Below are positions 24,536 to 34,818 of a DNA stretch of 64,000 bases, piece by piece (position 1 is the stretch's first letter; each line of letters opens with the position of its first letter). Source of the DNA: Streptomyces sp. NBC_00568 (GTDB lineage: Bacteria; Actinomycetota; Actinomycetes; Streptomycetales; Streptomycetaceae); contig NZ_JAPENW010000001.1 of assembly GCF_026341855.1 (NCBI RefSeq), positions 2,781,001-2,845,000 on the forward strand, given 5' to 3'. A program made the position numbers and the translations under genes. The notes below the pieces were generated by a model, which was not told where the DNA came from, searched no databases, and was given only the letters and a program-made list of their open reading frames with translations.

Positions 24536-26365
24536 TTACTTCCCCAAGTGGCGCTCCGCGAAGTCCAGTTCCAGGCGGACCTGCTTGATGCGTTCGTCGA
24601 CCACCAGGGAGCCGTGGCCCGCGTCGTAGCGGTACACCTCGTGGGCGGCTTCGCGGGCGGCGAGACGGTGGACGTAGTTGTCGATCTGGCGGATGGGGCA
24701 ACGGGGGTCGTTGACACCGGCCGAGATGTACACCGGGGCCTTGACCGCGTCGACGTAGGTCAGCGGGGAGGACGCCTCGAAGCGTTCGGGGACCTCTTCC
24801 GGAGTGCCGCCGAGCAGCGTGCGGTCCATGGCCTTCAGCGCCTCCATCTCGTCGTGGTACGCCGTGACGTAGTCGGCGACCGGGACGGCGGCGATGCCGA
24901 GGGCCCACGCGTCGGGCTGGACGCCGAGGCCGAGGAGGGTGAGATAGCCGCCCCAGGAACCGCCGGTGAGGATCAGGCGGTCGGGGTCGGCCAGGCCGGA
25001 CGTCACCGCCCACTCGCGGACCGCCGCGATGTCCTCCAGCTCGATGAGCCCGACGCGGTGCTTGAGCGCGTCGGTCCACGCGCGGCCGTAGCCCGTGGAG
25101 CCTCGGTAGTTGACCCGGACCACCGCGTAGCCGTGATCGATCCAGGCCGCCGGGCCCGCCGCGAACGAGTCGCTGTCGTGCCAGGTCGGGCCGCCGTGGA
25201 TCTCGAAGACGGTGGGCAGCGGGCCGGTGGTGCCCACGGGCCTCTGGATCAGGGCGTGGACACGGCCGCCGGGTCCCTCGACCCAGACGTCCTCCACGGG
25301 GACCGATCCCGGAGACTTCAGGCCGGGCGGGTCCAGGACGATCTCGCCGGTCGTCGAACGGACGACCGACGGTTCGGCCGCCGAGGACCACAGGTATTCC
25401 ACGGTCCCGTCCGGGCGGGCCGTCGCCCCGGAGACCGTGCCGGGCGGGGTCGCGACCTCGGTCAGCTCGCCGGAGGCGAGGTCGTAGCGCCACAGGTCGC
25501 TGCGCGCCTCGAAGCTGTGGGCGATGAGGAGGGCCGAGCCGTCCGGATACCACTCGGCGGCCACGTCACCGGGGAGGTCGAGGCGCAGGTCCGTCTGCTC
25601 GCCGGTCGTCACCTCCCACACCAGGGGCTCCCAGCGGCCGCGCCGCTGATGCCCGATGAGCAGCCGGCTGTCCCCGTCGACGGGGGCGAAGCCCAGCACC
25701 TCGAGGCCCAGCTCGACCGTGCCGCCCTCGGTGTCGTCGAGCTCGGCGACCGCCGAACCGTCCGGGCGCAGCACCCGCAGCGCCGAGTGCATCGCGTCGC
25801 CGTGCTCGGTGTGCTCGACGGCGATCAGCGAGCCGTCGTGCGAGAGGTCGCCGACCCCGGCCGACTCGCGGTGCCGGTAGAGCTCCACCGGGGCCTCGCC
25901 GGCGCGGGCCAGATGGATCGTCGAGCCGTCGTCGTCCGTCGAGCGGCCCACGACGGACGTACGCCCGTCCCGGCAGATGGCCAGGCCCGCCGGATAGGAG
26001 GGGTCGAGACCGGGGACCGCCGGCTCGTCGGTCTCTCCGTCGACCAGGGCGGCTCCGAAGGGGCGGCGGCGCCAGATGCCGAACTCGTCGCCGTCCTTGT
26101 CGTCGAACCACCAGATCCACTCGCCGTCGGGCGAGAGCACCCCGTCCGTCGTGCCGTTCGCCCGGTGGGTGACCTGGCGCTGCTCCCCCGTCGCGCGGTC
26201 CCACGCGTACAGCTCGTACGTCCCTGTCGCGTTCGAGACGAACAGGGAGCGGTGCGGGGCGTCCTCCGCCCAGTCCGGCAGGGACACACGCGGCGCGCGG
26301 AAGCGCTTCTCCCAGTCGGGCATGTCTGCCTGCTGCCGCTCGGTGGACCTGGTGCTCTCAGTCAT
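24536..26365 (-). CDS. S9 family prolyl oligopeptidase-like serine peptidase
   Basis: A 609-residue cytosolic protein. The first about 370 residues are a beta-propeller with WD-like strands (GVLSPDGEWIWWFDD, GDLSHDGSLIAVEH). The C-terminal alpha/beta hydrolase domain has HGGPTWHD (oxyanion hole side), the nucleophile GGSWGGYL, the acid AGVNDPRCP and the base YDAGHGSL. The length fits acylaminoacyl- and dipeptidyl-peptidase relatives. No signal peptide is seen. It probably trims N-blocked or proline-containing peptides. The neighbouring divergent gene is a SnoaL-like protein with no obvious link. Confidence 0.92.
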   Translation of the reverse strand: MTESTRSTERQQADMPDWEKRFRAPRVSLPDWAEDAPHRSLFVSNATGTYELYAWDRATGEQRQVTHRANGTTDGVLSPDGEWIWWFDDKDGDEFGIWRRRPFGAALVDGETDEPAVPGLDPSYPAGLAICRDGRTSVVGRSTDDDGSTIHLARAGEAPVELYRHRESAGVGDLSHDGSLIAVEHTEHGDAMHSALRVLRPDGSAVAELDDTEGGTVELGLEVLGFAPVDGDSRLLIGHQRRGRWEPLVWEVTTGEQTDLRLDLPGDVAAEWYPDGSALLIAHSFEARSDLWRYDLASGELTEVATPPGTVSGATARPDGTVEYLWSSAAEPSVVRSTTGEIVLDPPGLKSPGSVPVEDVWVEGPGGRVHALIQRPVGTTGPLPTVFEIHGGPTWHDSDSFAAGPAAWIDHGYAVVRVNYRGSTGYGRAWTDALKHRVGLIELEDIAAVREWAVTSGLADPDRLILTGGSWGGYLTLLGLGVQPDAWALGIAAVPVADYVTAYHDEMEALKAMDRTLLGGTPEEVPERFEASSPLTYVDAVKAPVYISAGVNDPRCPIRQIDNYVHRLAAREAAHEVYRYDAGHGSLVVDERIKQVRLELDFAERHLGK

Positions 26366-26572
26366 GGCCCCATAGTGCCTGGCCCGCCCGGCCCGTGCCG
26401 ACGAGGTCCCCGGCCTGTGGACAACTTCGCGGTTCCCGGGCACTCCGCCGCCCCGCGACCGGTGCGCGGAGCCGAGCCCGCGGTCGGCGACGGCGGGCCG
26501 GGGGCCGGTCTCGCCGCGGGGCAGGTGTGCAGGTCAGGGGCGATGTCAGTGCCGGGGTGCAGACTTTTTCGC

Positions 26573-26947
26573 ATGACCGATCTGCGCAAGACCGTCGAGA
26601 GTTACTGGGCCGCCGCCAACGCCCGGGAGTGGGTCGCGTTCGCGGACCTGCTGGCCGAGGACGTCGTCTACACCCTGCCGCAGACACGGGAGCGCATCAG
26701 CGGCAGGGCGCGGTACGTCGAGTTCAACCGGGAGTATCCGGGGGACTGGCAGGTGCGGATGGAGCGGGTCGTGACCGAGCCCGGTCAGGCCGTCACCTGG
26801 ACCCTCGTCACCGTGGGTCTGGAGAAGATGCACGCGATCACGTTCTTCACGGCGGACGAGGAGGGCCGCATCGCGACGGTGACCGATTTCTGGCCCGAGC
26901 CGTACGAGCCGCCGGCGGGCCGGGAGTATCTGGCCGAGCGCTACTGA
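26573..26947 (+). CDS. SnoaL/NTF2-like protein
   Basis: A 124-residue single-domain protein. It begins with a typical helix (LRKTVESYWAAANAREW) and continues through FADLLAEDVVYTLPQTRERI, ending with RIATVTDFWPEPYEPP, the pattern of SnoaL-like polyketide-cyclase/limonene-epoxide-hydrolase-fold proteins. The catalytic role is not determined, and most such proteins in Streptomyces are uncharacterised. The start lies in a G-rich stretch without a strong ribosome site. It is followed by SURF1 at 40 bases. Confidence 0.85.
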   Translation: MTDLRKTVESYWAAANAREWVAFADLLAEDVVYTLPQTRERISGRARYVEFNREYPGDWQVRMERVVTEPGQAVTWTLVTVGLEKMHAITFFTADEEGRIATVTDFWPEPYEPPAGREYLAERY

Positions 26948-26987
26948 GCGGGACCCACGGCCGAGTCCCGCACGGCCGCCCCGTACC

Positions 26988-27821
26988 GTGGACGGCGTGT
27001 ACCGGTTCCTGCTGACGCCCCGATGGTGGGGGATCAACGTCTTCGTGCTGTTGGCCATCCCCTTCTGCGTGTTCATGGGGTCGTGGCAGTTGGGGCGCTT
27101 CGAGGACCGCGTGCAGGACCACCGGACGGCGGACAAGGCGGCTTCGGCGGCCAAGACGGACCCGGCCCGGCCGCTGGCCGACATGCTGCCCGTGACCACG
27201 GAGACGTCCGGCAAGCAGACCACCGCGAAGGGGCGGTACGGCAAGCAGCTCCTCGTGCCCGGCCGCGAACTGGACGGCAGGCGCGGGTACTACGTGCTGA
27301 CGCTCCTGCGGGTCGACGGCGGCAAGGCGCTGCCCGTCGTCCGGGGCTGGCTGCCCGGTGACGCCGACCCGGCGAAGGCCCCGGCCGCGCCCGGCGGCGA
27401 GGTCACCGTCACGGGTGCCCTCCAGGCGTCCGAGAGTCCGGGGTCGAACGGTGTCAGCACGGCCGGGGGTCTTCCCCCGGGGCAGACCGCCGCGATCAGC
27501 TCCGCGTCGCTGGTGAACCTCGTGCCGTACGCCCCGTACGACGCGTGGATCACACTGGCCGAGGCCGACGCCGGGATGAAGGCGGTACCTCCGACCGCGC
27601 CGCAGAACACGGGCCTGGACCTCAAGGCGTTCCAGAACCTCGGCTACACCGGCGAGTGGTTCGTCTTCGCGGGCTTCGTCGTCTTCATGTGGTTCCGGCT
27701 GCTGCGCCGCGAGGTGGAGTTCGCCCGCGACGCCGAACTGGGGCTGCTCCCGGACCCGCCCGAGGGGCAGCCGGGGAACGACGACGCCACCACCGCGGTG
27801 ACGCCGTCCGCCACTGCCTGA
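26988..27821 (+). CDS. SURF1-family cytochrome oxidase assembly protein
   Basis: A 277-residue protein with the SURF1 layout: an N-terminal membrane helix (PRWWGINVFVLLAIPFCVFM) followed by GSWQLGRFEDR, a large extracytoplasmic domain with GRYGKQLLVPGRELDGRRGY and VVRGWLPGD, and a C-terminal membrane helix ending FMWFRLLRREVEF. SURF1 proteins help insert heme a into cytochrome c oxidase. GTG starts at 26988 and 26997 are both possible. The C-terminus has an acidic/Pro tail of about 30 residues not needed for the fold. Confidence 0.92.
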   Translation: MDGVYRFLLTPRWWGINVFVLLAIPFCVFMGSWQLGRFEDRVQDHRTADKAASAAKTDPARPLADMLPVTTETSGKQTTAKGRYGKQLLVPGRELDGRRGYYVLTLLRVDGGKALPVVRGWLPGDADPAKAPAAPGGEVTVTGALQASESPGSNGVSTAGGLPPGQTAAISSASLVNLVPYAPYDAWITLAEADAGMKAVPPTAPQNTGLDLKAFQNLGYTGEWFVFAGFVVFMWFRLLRREVEFARDAELGLLPDPPEGQPGNDDATTAVTPSATA

Positions 27822-27932
27822 CACCACCGCCGCCGGCACCACCGTCTGTCGGCGGGGGCCCGGGGCGAGCCCGATCTCCAGGCACCGCCCCTCGGCCACG
27901 CGCCGCGCAACGGTCGGCACGGCGTGCACGGG

Positions 27933-29051
27933 TCAGGACGCCAGGAGTCCCGTGTGGTAGACCGTGCCCGCGCAGGCGTTGGGGACGGTCACCGATGCCG
28001 CCGCGCCGCCCGTCGCCGCCGTGCTGGAGACGATGACGCTGCCGTCCTGCACACCGTCCTCGACGAGGAGCTGGGCCGCGGTGCCGCCGCCCGTCTCGGC
28101 CGAGGTGCCGCCGGTGTCGGTGGCGCCTTCCGTGGGGGACGGGTCGGGTGAGGGCTCCACGGTCGGGCACGTCTCCGAGGGCACCCAGGCGAACTTCACC
28201 AGATACGAGGCGCCCGGCTGGAGCACCAGGGAGGCGACCTCCGTGGAGGGGTCGGGCAGCCCGGTGGCCGCGTCGCCCGCCACATGCGTCGCCCTACCGA
28301 CCTTGGCGCCGTCCGCCGCGCCCTGGGCGGCCACGTTGACGGTGCCGGCGCCGGTGACCGTACAGGCGGTCGTGGAGATGTTCGAGACGGTGAAGGAGCC
28401 GTAGACCGCGCCGATGGAGTCCGGGCCGGCGGCAACGCCGGAGGCTCCGCCGAGCTGGTTGATCGTGCAGGCCGTGGAGGCCGCGGCCGAGGCCGAGGGG
28501 TCGGCACCGCCGGTGGCGGCCCCGCCCGGGCCCGTGCCCTTGTCGCCCGGCTTCTTCGTCTTGTCGCCCGTGCCCTGGCCCTTGGACGTGCCGGCGGAGC
28601 CGCCCGTGTCCTTGCCGCCGTCCGTGCCCTTGTCCTGGTTCGCGCCGCCCTGGGTCTGCGCGGTGTTGCCCACCATGGACGGGTCGGCCTTCGACCCGGA
28701 GGAGTTGGAGACATGGATGAACGCCGGGATCGCCGTGCCGACGAAGAGCGCCGCCGCGGCCATGCCGACCACGGCCTGGCGCTTGCGGGCCCGTCGGGCC
28801 GGTACCGCGCGGCGCAGATGGTCCAGGGTGCCGTGGGAGGGTTCGATCTCCTCGACGGCCTGGTGCAGCAGTCGGCGCAGTGCCAGCTCGTCGGAGCCGA
28901 GGCCTTCGGATCCCAGTCCGTCCGTGCCCTGTGTGTCGGGCTGTTCGTCGGGGCCGTGGTTCACAGTTCCGTTCCCAGCGTGCGATTGCTTGTGCTCGTG
29001 TTCCGGGCGCCCCTGTTCCTCGGGGCGCCGCCCTTCGTCGTGCTCGCTCAT
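27933..29051 (-). CDS. Membrane partner of ECF sigma factor
   Basis: A 372-residue protein whose ATG overlaps the sigma gene stop (ATGA), so the two are coupled. About 100 cytoplasmic residues contain a helical pair (LALRRLLHQAVEEIEPSHG, RRAVPARRARKRQ). One membrane helix (VVGMAAAALFVGTAIPAFI) and a Gly/Lys/Thr-rich linker follow. The outer domain of about 190 residues resembles the DUF4232 type (ACTINQLGG start, GSFTVSNISTTACTVTG, two more Cys). The topology is that of an anti-sigma or sigma-modulating protein that senses outside conditions. No HxxxCxxC zinc motif is present, so it is not a ZAS anti-sigma factor. Confidence 0.85.
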   Translation of the reverse strand: MSEHDEGRRPEEQGRPEHEHKQSHAGNGTVNHGPDEQPDTQGTDGLGSEGLGSDELALRRLLHQAVEEIEPSHGTLDHLRRAVPARRARKRQAVVGMAAAALFVGTAIPAFIHVSNSSGSKADPSMVGNTAQTQGGANQDKGTDGGKDTGGSAGTSKGQGTGDKTKKPGDKGTGPGGAATGGADPSASAAASTACTINQLGGASGVAAGPDSIGAVYGSFTVSNISTTACTVTGAGTVNVAAQGAADGAKVGRATHVAGDAATGLPDPSTEVASLVLQPGASYLVKFAWVPSETCPTVEPSPDPSPTEGATDTGGTSAETGGGTAAQLLVEDGVQDGSVIVSSTAATGGAAASVTVPNACAGTVYHTGLLAS

Positions 29052-29731
29052 GCCGAGGCCCCCATGGCGACGCGGAGCGCGGCGATACCGCGCGAGCCGT
29101 ACGCCTTCACCGAACCCAGCGAGATGCCGAGCGTCTCGGCGACCTGGGCCTCGGTCATGTCCGCGAAGTAGCGCAGGACCAGGACCTCGCGCTGGCGGCG
29201 CTGGAGCCCCTTCATCGCCTTGATCAGCGCGTCGCGCTCCAACTGGTCGTACGCGCCTTCCTCGGCGCTCGCCATGTCGGGCATCGGCTTCGAGAGGAGC
29301 TTGAGGCCGAGGATGCGCCGGCGCAGGGCCGAACGCGAGAGGTTGACGACGGTCTGACGCAGATAGGCGAGCGTCTTCTCCGGGTCCCGCACGCGTTTGC
29401 GCGCCGAGTGCACCCGGATGAAGGCTTCCTGGACGACGTCCTCACAGGAGGCGGTGTCGTCGAGCAGGAGCGCCGCGAGGCCGAGAAGCGACCGGTAGTG
29501 CGCCCGGTAGGTCTCGGTGAGATGGTCGACGGTGGTTCCCGCCGCCAGGGTGTCCTCGGCGCCGTCGCGCTGGTTCGGGATGCGGGCCGGCCGCGCTGCG
29601 GGCATGGGCGCGATCACCGGCATGCCGCCGGGCACGCCGGGGCTGCGGAGTCGGCGGGGTGGACGCAGGGCCGTGCCCCTTGTCTGTACCGCGGTGAATT
29701 CGAGTACCTCTGCCACGCCTGTTGGACACAC
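29048..29731 (-). CDS. ECF RNA polymerase sigma factor (SigE type)
   Basis: 227 residues from GTG 29731; starts at GTG 29716 or ATG 29623 would also keep both functional domains. Region 2 (YRSLLGLAALLLDDTASCED, then VVQEAFIRVHSARKRV) and region 4 (LQRRQREVLVLRYFADMTEA, then QVAETLGISLGSVKAYGSRG) are complete. The N-terminal about 55 residues are Pro/Arg-rich and probably not folded. It is translationally coupled to the membrane protein downstream, as expected for a sigma/anti-sigma pair, and the long upstream gap probably contains its promoter. Confidence 0.92.
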   Translation of the reverse strand: MCPTGVAEVLEFTAVQTRGTALRPPRRLRSPGVPGGMPVIAPMPAARPARIPNQRDGAEDTLAAGTTVDHLTETYRAHYRSLLGLAALLLDDTASCEDVVQEAFIRVHSARKRVRDPEKTLAYLRQTVVNLSRSALRRRILGLKLLSKPMPDMASAEEGAYDQLERDALIKAMKGLQRRQREVLVLRYFADMTEAQVAETLGISLGSVKAYGSRGIAALRVAMGASA

Positions 29732-30153
29732 GTCCCCCCGGCAGGGTTGTACGCGACAGGCATCACATTCTCGCCGGGTGTCACATTGGCCGGAATCCCG
29801 TCCACGAGAACGCCGCCCGGACGGCCCGTCGGTACGCCGTTCAGCGAGCGCGACAGTGCACTAAATGCCCTCATGCGTAACAGCTCTTCCCCTATGCCCA
29901 ATGCCCTGTCGCCCCCTGGAGCCGCTGAATGGCGACCGCAAAGACGCTCCCCGCCCTCCACGCGGTTGCGGAGAACGGGGAGCAAAATCTTCGAACGCCC
30001 ACAGGGGTCCGTTCAAGTGGTCCGGACCATTAAATTGATCACTGGACCACCATAGATCCTACAAACCGATCACCCGCAGAGCACCGGGATTACGGTCGGC
30101 GTGCGCCGGGAGCGCAGAACCTGTGGCTCCGGTGCCCGTTCGGCGGACCGGTC
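29732..30153. promoter_or_regulatory. Long intergenic region with inverted repeats
   Basis: 422 bases upstream of the sigma gene and downstream of asd. It contains TGGTCCGGACCA, a perfect 12-base palindrome at about 30018-30029, and GTGGTCC (30017-30023) facing GGACCAC (30044-30050) around an AT-rich TTAAATTGATCA. For this GC-rich genome such AT-rich DNA with symmetry is promoter- or operator-like. No gene is seen. Confidence 0.5.
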
Positions 30154-31215
30154 CTAGGGGGTCCCGACGATCTCCGCCGCCACCAACTCCGCGATCTGGG
30201 CGGTGTTCAGGGCAGCACCCTTGCGCAGGTTGTCCCCGCAGACGAACAGTTCGAGAGCCGTCGAATCGTCCAGGGCCCGGCGGACCCGGCCCACCCAGGT
30301 CGGATCGGTGCCCACCACGTCCGCGGGCGTCGGGAACTCACCGGCGGCCGGGTTGTCGAAGAGCACGACGCCCGGCGCGGTGGCCAGAATCTCCCGGGCC
30401 TTGTCGACGGTCACCTCGTCCTGGAAGCGGGCGTGCACGGTCAGGGAGTGCGTGGTGACCACGGGGACGCGGACGCAGGTCACGGCGACCTTCAGATGGG
30501 GCAGCCCGAGGATCTTGCGGGTCTCGTTGCGTACCTTCATCTCCTCCGAGGACCAGCCGTCCTCGGCGAGCGACCCGGCCCACGGCACCACGTTCAGGGC
30601 GACCGGCTCCGGGAACGGGCCCGTGTCGTCGCCCACCGCCCGGCGTACGTCACCGGGGCTGGTCCCCAGTTCCGTACCGGCGACGAGAGACATCTGCCGG
30701 CGCAGGGTGTCGACGCCCGCCCGGCCCGCGCCGCTGACCGCCTGGTACGAGGAGACGACGAGCTCGCGCAGCCCGAACTCGGCGTGCAGGGCGCCGAGCG
30801 CCACGATCATGGACAGGGTCGTGCAGTTCGGGTTGGAGACGATCCCGCGCGGACGCACGCGGGCGGCGTGCGGATTGACCTCGGGGACGACGAGCGGCAC
30901 TTCCGGGTCCATCCGGAAGGCGCCGGAGTTGTCGACGACGACCGCGCCCTTGGCGGCGGCGATCGGCGCCCACTGGGCGGCCACCTCGTCCGGTACGTCG
31001 AACATGGCGACGTCGACCCCGTCGAAGGCCTCCTCCGACAGGGCCACCACCTCGACCTCGACGCCGCGCACGGCCAGCTTGCGGCCGGCCGAGCGCGGCG
31101 AGGCGATCAGACGGATCTCGCCCCAGATGTCCGCGTGCTGGGACAGGATCTGGAGCATGACCGTGCCGACGGCCCCGGTCGCTCCCACGACCGCGAGCGT
31201 CGGTCGTCCGGTCAT
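30154..31215 (-). CDS. asd: Aspartate-semialdehyde dehydrogenase
   Basis: A 353-residue enzyme of the lysine/threonine/methionine pathway that reduces aspartyl phosphate with NADPH. It has an N-terminal Rossmann motif ([13 protein letters not shown]), the nucleophile [24 protein letters not shown] and the C-terminal [14 protein letters not shown] signature with the base His region ([12 protein letters not shown]). The ATG overlaps the lysC stop by 4 bases, so lysC-asd form a coupled operon. Streptomyces homologues have the same order. Confidence 0.97.
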   Translation of the reverse strand: MTGRPTLAVVGATGAVGTVMLQILSQHADIWGEIRLIASPRSAGRKLAVRGVEVEVVALSEEAFDGVDVAMFDVPDEVAAQWAPIAAAKGAVVVDNSGAFRMDPEVPLVVPEVNPHAARVRPRGIVSNPNCTTLSMIVALGALHAEFGLRELVVSSYQAVSGAGRAGVDTLRRQMSLVAGTELGTSPGDVRRAVGDDTGPFPEPVALNVVPWAGSLAEDGWSSEEMKVRNETRKILGLPHLKVAVTCVRVPVVTTHSLTVHARFQDEVTVDKAREILATAPGVVLFDNPAAGEFPTPADVVGTDPTWVGRVRRALDDSTALELFVCGDNLRKGAALNTAQIAELVAAEIVGTP

Positions 31216-32504
31216 CGCCCGGTGCCTCCGTAGACGACGGCCTCGTCGCTGTCGGAGTCGAGTCCGAAGGCGGTGTGCACGGCGCGTACGGCCTCGTTGA
31301 CGTCGTCGGCGCGGGTGACCACGGAGATACGGATCTCGGAGGTCGAGATCAGCTCGATGTTGACCCCGGCGTCGGTGAGCGCCTCGAAGAAGCCGGCCGT
31401 GACACCCGGGTTCGTCTTCATGCCGGCACCGACGAGCGAGATCTTGCCGATCTGGTCGTCGTAGCGCAGCGACTCGAAGCCGATCACGCCCTTCGCCTTC
31501 TCCAGGGCGTCGATGGCCTTGCGGCCCTCGGTCTTCGGGAGGGTGAAGGAGATGTCGGTGAGACCCGTGGTGGCCGCCGACACGTTCTGCACGATCATGT
31601 CGATGTTGATCTCGGCATTGGCGATGGCGCGGAAGATCGAGGCGGCCTCGCCCGGCTTGTCCGGGACACCGACGACGGTGACCTTGGCCTCGGAGGTGTC
31701 GTGAGCGACACCGGAAATGATGGCCTGCTCCACCTTCTGGTCCCCTTGCTGCTGTGTCTTTCGAACGGGTGGTGCGCTGCTGACCCAGGTGCCCTGAAGC
31801 CCGCTGAAGGACGAGCGCACATGGATCGGGATGTTGTAGCGGCGGGCGTATTCCACACAGCGGTGGAGCAGCACCTTGGAGCCCGAGGCGGCGAGCTCCA
31901 GCATGTCCTCGAAGGCGATCCAGTCGATCTTCTTCGCCTTCTTCACCACGCGCGGGTCGGCGGTGAACACGCCGTCCACGTCGGTGTAGATCTCGCACAC
32001 CTCGGCTTCGAGCGCCGCGGCGAGCGCGACGGCCGTGGTGTCGGACCCGCCGCGCCCCAGCGTGGTGATGTCCTTCTTGTCCTGCGAGACGCCCTGGAAC
32101 CCGGCGACGATGGCGATGTTGCCCTCGTCGAGCGCCGTACGGATACGGCCCGGGGTGACGTCGATGATCCGCGCTTTGTTGTGGACCGAGTCGGTGATGA
32201 CACCTGCCTGGCTGCCGGTGAAGCTCTGGGCGCTGTGGCCCAGGTTTTTGATCGCCATCGCCAGCAGGGCCATGGAGATCCGCTCTCCGGCGGTCAGCAG
32301 CATGTCGAACTCTCGCCCGCTGGGCATCGGAGATACCTGCTCGGCGAGATCGATCAGCTCGTCCGTCGTGTCGCCCATCGCGGAAACGACCACGACCACC
32401 TGGTGGCCGTTCTTCTTCGCTTCCACGATTCGCTTGGCGACGCGCTTGATGCCCTCGGCATCGGCTACGGAGGAACCTCCGTACTTCTGCACGACAAGGC
32501 CCAC
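31212..32504 (-). CDS. lysC: Aspartokinase
   Basis: A 430-residue enzyme that phosphorylates aspartate, the first step of the aspartate-family pathway. GTG 32504 is the start: GAGGAG lies 5 bases upstream and homologues begin (M)[14 protein letters not shown]. The kinase domain also has [16 protein letters not shown]. Two ACT domains follow at about residues 265-425 ([31 protein letters not shown]), which bind lysine and threonine for feedback control. In related bacteria an internal start makes a separate beta subunit containing only the ACT part; a candidate is not clearly visible here. Coupled to asd. Confidence 0.97.
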   Translation of the reverse strand: MGLVVQKYGGSSVADAEGIKRVAKRIVEAKKNGHQVVVVVSAMGDTTDELIDLAEQVSPMPSGREFDMLLTAGERISMALLAMAIKNLGHSAQSFTGSQAGVITDSVHNKARIIDVTPGRIRTALDEGNIAIVAGFQGVSQDKKDITTLGRGGSDTTAVALAAALEAEVCEIYTDVDGVFTADPRVVKKAKKIDWIAFEDMLELAASGSKVLLHRCVEYARRYNIPIHVRSSFSGLQGTWVSSAPPVRKTQQQGDQKVEQAIISGVAHDTSEAKVTVVGVPDKPGEAASIFRAIANAEINIDMIVQNVSAATTGLTDISFTLPKTEGRKAIDALEKAKGVIGFESLRYDDQIGKISLVGAGMKTNPGVTAGFFEALTDAGVNIELISTSEIRISVVTRADDVNEAVRAVHTAFGLDSDSDEAVVYGGTGR

Positions 32505-32845
32505 GTGCGCTCCTCGCTCAATCCGTCTCTGCACCGCACTACTGCGGTCGGCTCAGTCTAACGAGCGGCCGGATTTCCCTTCCGAGGTATCGCATCGTGA
32601 GATGTCCCGCTCACGACGTGATCTCTCGGGATGTCAGGTCAGTAGGGACATCCGGCCGCTCCGAGACGGCACCTGCCCGTGCTGGGGCCCCGGCACTCCG
32701 AAAGTGCCCCGAGTCACACCGCAAACCTCTGCCGGAGCGTGCCCGACCGCCCCGCGAACCTCTCCCGGAGCGTGCCCGACCGCCCCGCGAACCTCTCCCG
32801 GAGCGTGCCCGACCGCCCCGGGAACCCCCGCCGGAGCGCGGTCGG
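32505..32845. other. Intergenic region with 33-bp tandem repeats
   Basis: Upstream of lysC and downstream of the DUF5063 gene. The first 150 bases (32505-32690) probably carry the lysC promoter. The rest is a tandem array, described separately. Confidence 0.5.
32735..32833 (+). repeat. 33-bp tandem repeat, three copies
   Basis: GAGCGTGCCCGACCGCCCCG-type units start at 32735, 32768 and 32801; the first two are identical and the third diverges at its end. They abut the stop codon of the DUF5063 gene. No spacers, so not a CRISPR array. Confidence 0.92.
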
Positions 32846-33505
32846 CTACTTGACCGTGCGCAGGCCGAGCGGCCCGGCGATCTCCTCCGCCATCACCTTG
32901 CCGGCCTCCTCCGCGAGGGCCTCCTCACCGAGGTCCTGGTCGGTGTCGAGGCCGTCGAGCTCTTCGAGGGGCTGGTTCAGGCGCACGTGCGCGACCACGG
33001 ACTGCAGGGCGCGCAGCGTCGCGGAGGCGGTGGAGCCCCAGTTGGAGAAGTAGGAGAACTGCCACCACCAGAGGGCTTCCGTGGTGCGGCCCGCGCGGTA
33101 GTGGGCCATGCCGTGGCGGAGGTCGGCCATGACGTCGGCGAGATCGTCGGAGATACGGGCCGGGACCGGGGCCTTGCGGGGCTCGTAGGGGTCGAAGACC
33201 TCGGAGTAGACGTCGATCGGCTCGAGCATCACCGCGAGACGCTCGCGGAGTTCGTCCACATCCGCCTCCGGGCCGAGGTCCGGCTCGTAACGCTCGTCGG
33301 GGACGATGTCCTCGTGCGCGCCGAGACGGCCGCCTGCCAGGAGGAGTTGGGAGACCTCCAGGAGGAGGAAGGGCACGGCCGAGTCCGGCTCGTCGCCCTT
33401 GGCCACCTCGGTGACGGCGACCAGGAAGCTCTCTACCTGGTCCGCGATCTGGACCACGAAGTCGTCGGGGTCAGGGCTGGTCGCGTGCAGCGTGGCGTCA
33501 GACAT
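32846..33505 (-). CDS. DUF5063 protein
   Basis: A 219-residue acidic, largely helical protein. It has the conserved stretch [20 protein letters not shown] followed by [12 protein letters not shown], and an N-terminal [16 protein letters not shown] helix. This matches DUF5063, found between recR and lysC in streptomycetes. No function is established. It overlaps the 3' end of recR by 8 bases, so it is co-transcribed with recR and ybaB. Confidence 0.85.
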   Translation of the reverse strand: MSDATLHATSPDPDDFVVQIADQVESFLVAVTEVAKGDEPDSAVPFLLLEVSQLLLAGGRLGAHEDIVPDERYEPDLGPEADVDELRERLAVMLEPIDVYSEVFDPYEPRKAPVPARISDDLADVMADLRHGMAHYRAGRTTEALWWWQFSYFSNWGSTASATLRALQSVVAHVRLNQPLEELDGLDTDQDLGEEALAEEAGKVMAEEIAGPLGLRTVK

Positions 33506-34097
33506 CTAGGAGTCGTCTCCCCTCGAAGGCGCGGCCGAGCGTGACCTCGTCCGCGTATTCCAGGTCGCCACCCACCGGGAGGCCGCTGGCCAGGCGGGTG
33601 ACCTTGAGGCCCATGGGCTTGATCATGCGGGCGAGATACGTGGCCGTGGCCTCGCCCTCCAGGTTCGGGTCCGTGGCCAGGATGAGCTCGGTGACCGCGC
33701 CGTCGGCGAGGCGGGCCAGGAGTTCCCTTATCCGCAGGTCGTCCGGGCCGACGCCCTCGATCGGGCTGATCGCGCCGCCGAGCACGTGGTACTTGCCCCG
33801 GAACTCACGTGTCCGCTCGACCGCGACGACGTCCTTCGGCTCCTCCACCACACAGATCACCGAGAGGTCGCGGCGCGGGTCACGGCAGATGCTGCACAGC
33901 TCCTCCTGCGCGACGTTGCCGCAGGTCGCGCAGAAGCGGACCCTCTCCTTGACTTCCAGGAGGGTCTTCGCGAGCCGGCGGACGTCCGCCGGCTCCGCCT
34001 GCAGGATGTGGAAGGCGATCCGCTGCGCGCTCTTGGGACCGACGCCGGGGAGCCGCCCCAGTTCGTCGATGAGGTCCTGAACAACGCCTTCGTACAA
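33498..34097 (-). CDS. recR: Recombination mediator RecR
   Basis: A 199-residue protein of the RecFOR pathway that helps load RecA at gaps. It begins with a helix-hairpin-helix DNA-binding region ([20 protein letters not shown]), then a four-Cys zinc finger (CATCGN...LCSICRD), a Toprim domain ([31 protein letters not shown]) and a C-terminal Walker-like tail ([20 protein letters not shown]). Full length. It is downstream of ybaB, the usual bacterial pairing; dnaX, often next in other bacteria, is not adjacent. Confidence 0.97.
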   Translation of the reverse strand: MYEGVVQDLIDELGRLPGVGPKSAQRIAFHILQAEPADVRRLAKTLLEVKERVRFCATCGNVAQEELCSICRDPRRDLSVICVVEEPKDVVAVERTREFRGKYHVLGGAISPIEGVGPDDLRIRELLARLADGAVTELILATDPNLEGEATATYLARMIKPMGLKVTRLASGLPVGGDLEYADEVTLGRAFEGRRLLDV

Positions 34098-34183
34098 CGG
34101 ATCGCCTTTCCGAGTGCCCTGGTACCGCCGGGTTCCGTCTTACGTTTCTTCCTGGTGCGTACGGTAGTTGGCCGCCACCGGTC

Positions 34184-34528
34184 TTAGAAGGGCAGACCGG
34201 GGATGCCGCTGCCGCCGCCGAGCCCCTGGGTGAGCGGGCCGAGCGTCTGCTGCTGGAGCGCCTGCGCGTTCTCGTTCGCCGCCTGGACGGCCGCGACGAT
34301 CAGGTCGGCGAGCGTCTCGGTGTCCTCGGGGTCGACCGCCTTCGGGTCGATCACCAGGCCGCGAAGCTCTCCGGAGCCTGTCACGGTCGCCTTCACCAGG
34401 CCGCCGCCCGACTGGCCCCCGACCTCCGTCCGCGCCAGCTCCTCCTGCGCGTTCGCCAGGTCCTGCTGCATCTTCTGGGCCTGCTGCAACAACTGCTGCA
34501 TATTGGGCTGGCCACCACCGGGAATCAC
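34184..34528 (-). CDS. YbaB/EbfC nucleoid-associated protein
   Basis: A 114-residue small DNA-binding protein. I chose GTG 34528 because AGGAG lies 7 bases upstream and the protein then begins [20 protein letters not shown], the family start. The core ([40 protein letters not shown]) is typical. Members bind DNA as dimers and coat the nucleoid. An upstream in-frame start at 34633 would add an unrelated Arg-rich tail. Confidence 0.95.
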   Translation of the reverse strand: MIPGGGQPNMQQLLQQAQKMQQDLANAQEELARTEVGGQSGGGLVKATVTGSGELRGLVIDPKAVDPEDTETLADLIVAAVQAANENAQALQQQTLGPLTQGLGGGSGIPGLPF

Positions 34529-34818
34529 GATCAGCTCCTGGTTTCGAGTACGGCTGTCCGGACCGTTTTTCCTGTCCAGCATGAGCCTACGTGGTCGACG
34601 GGCCCGTCGCCCAAGCACTCTTTCGAGTGACACCGTCGCGTCGCCTATACCTGATCAAGACCCTCTTCCGGGCGGAAAGGCATGGAAACCAGGTCCATCG
34701 CCACCCATTGGGCGGTAGGAAGGGGGCGGCGCATTTGCACCACGCGTCACAAGGCGTCACGCAACGTCAGTTTCATGACCATCGTCCGTCATCACCGTCG
34801 TCAGTTAGGGAGTGCCGG

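Noticed and set aside
27501..27933. Terminator or small RNA after SURF1
   Set aside because: The short gap has GC-rich partial symmetry but no clear stem distinguishable from background.
32735..32833. Possible CRISPR-like array
   Set aside because: The 33-bp units are directly joined with no spacers, and no cas genes are present.
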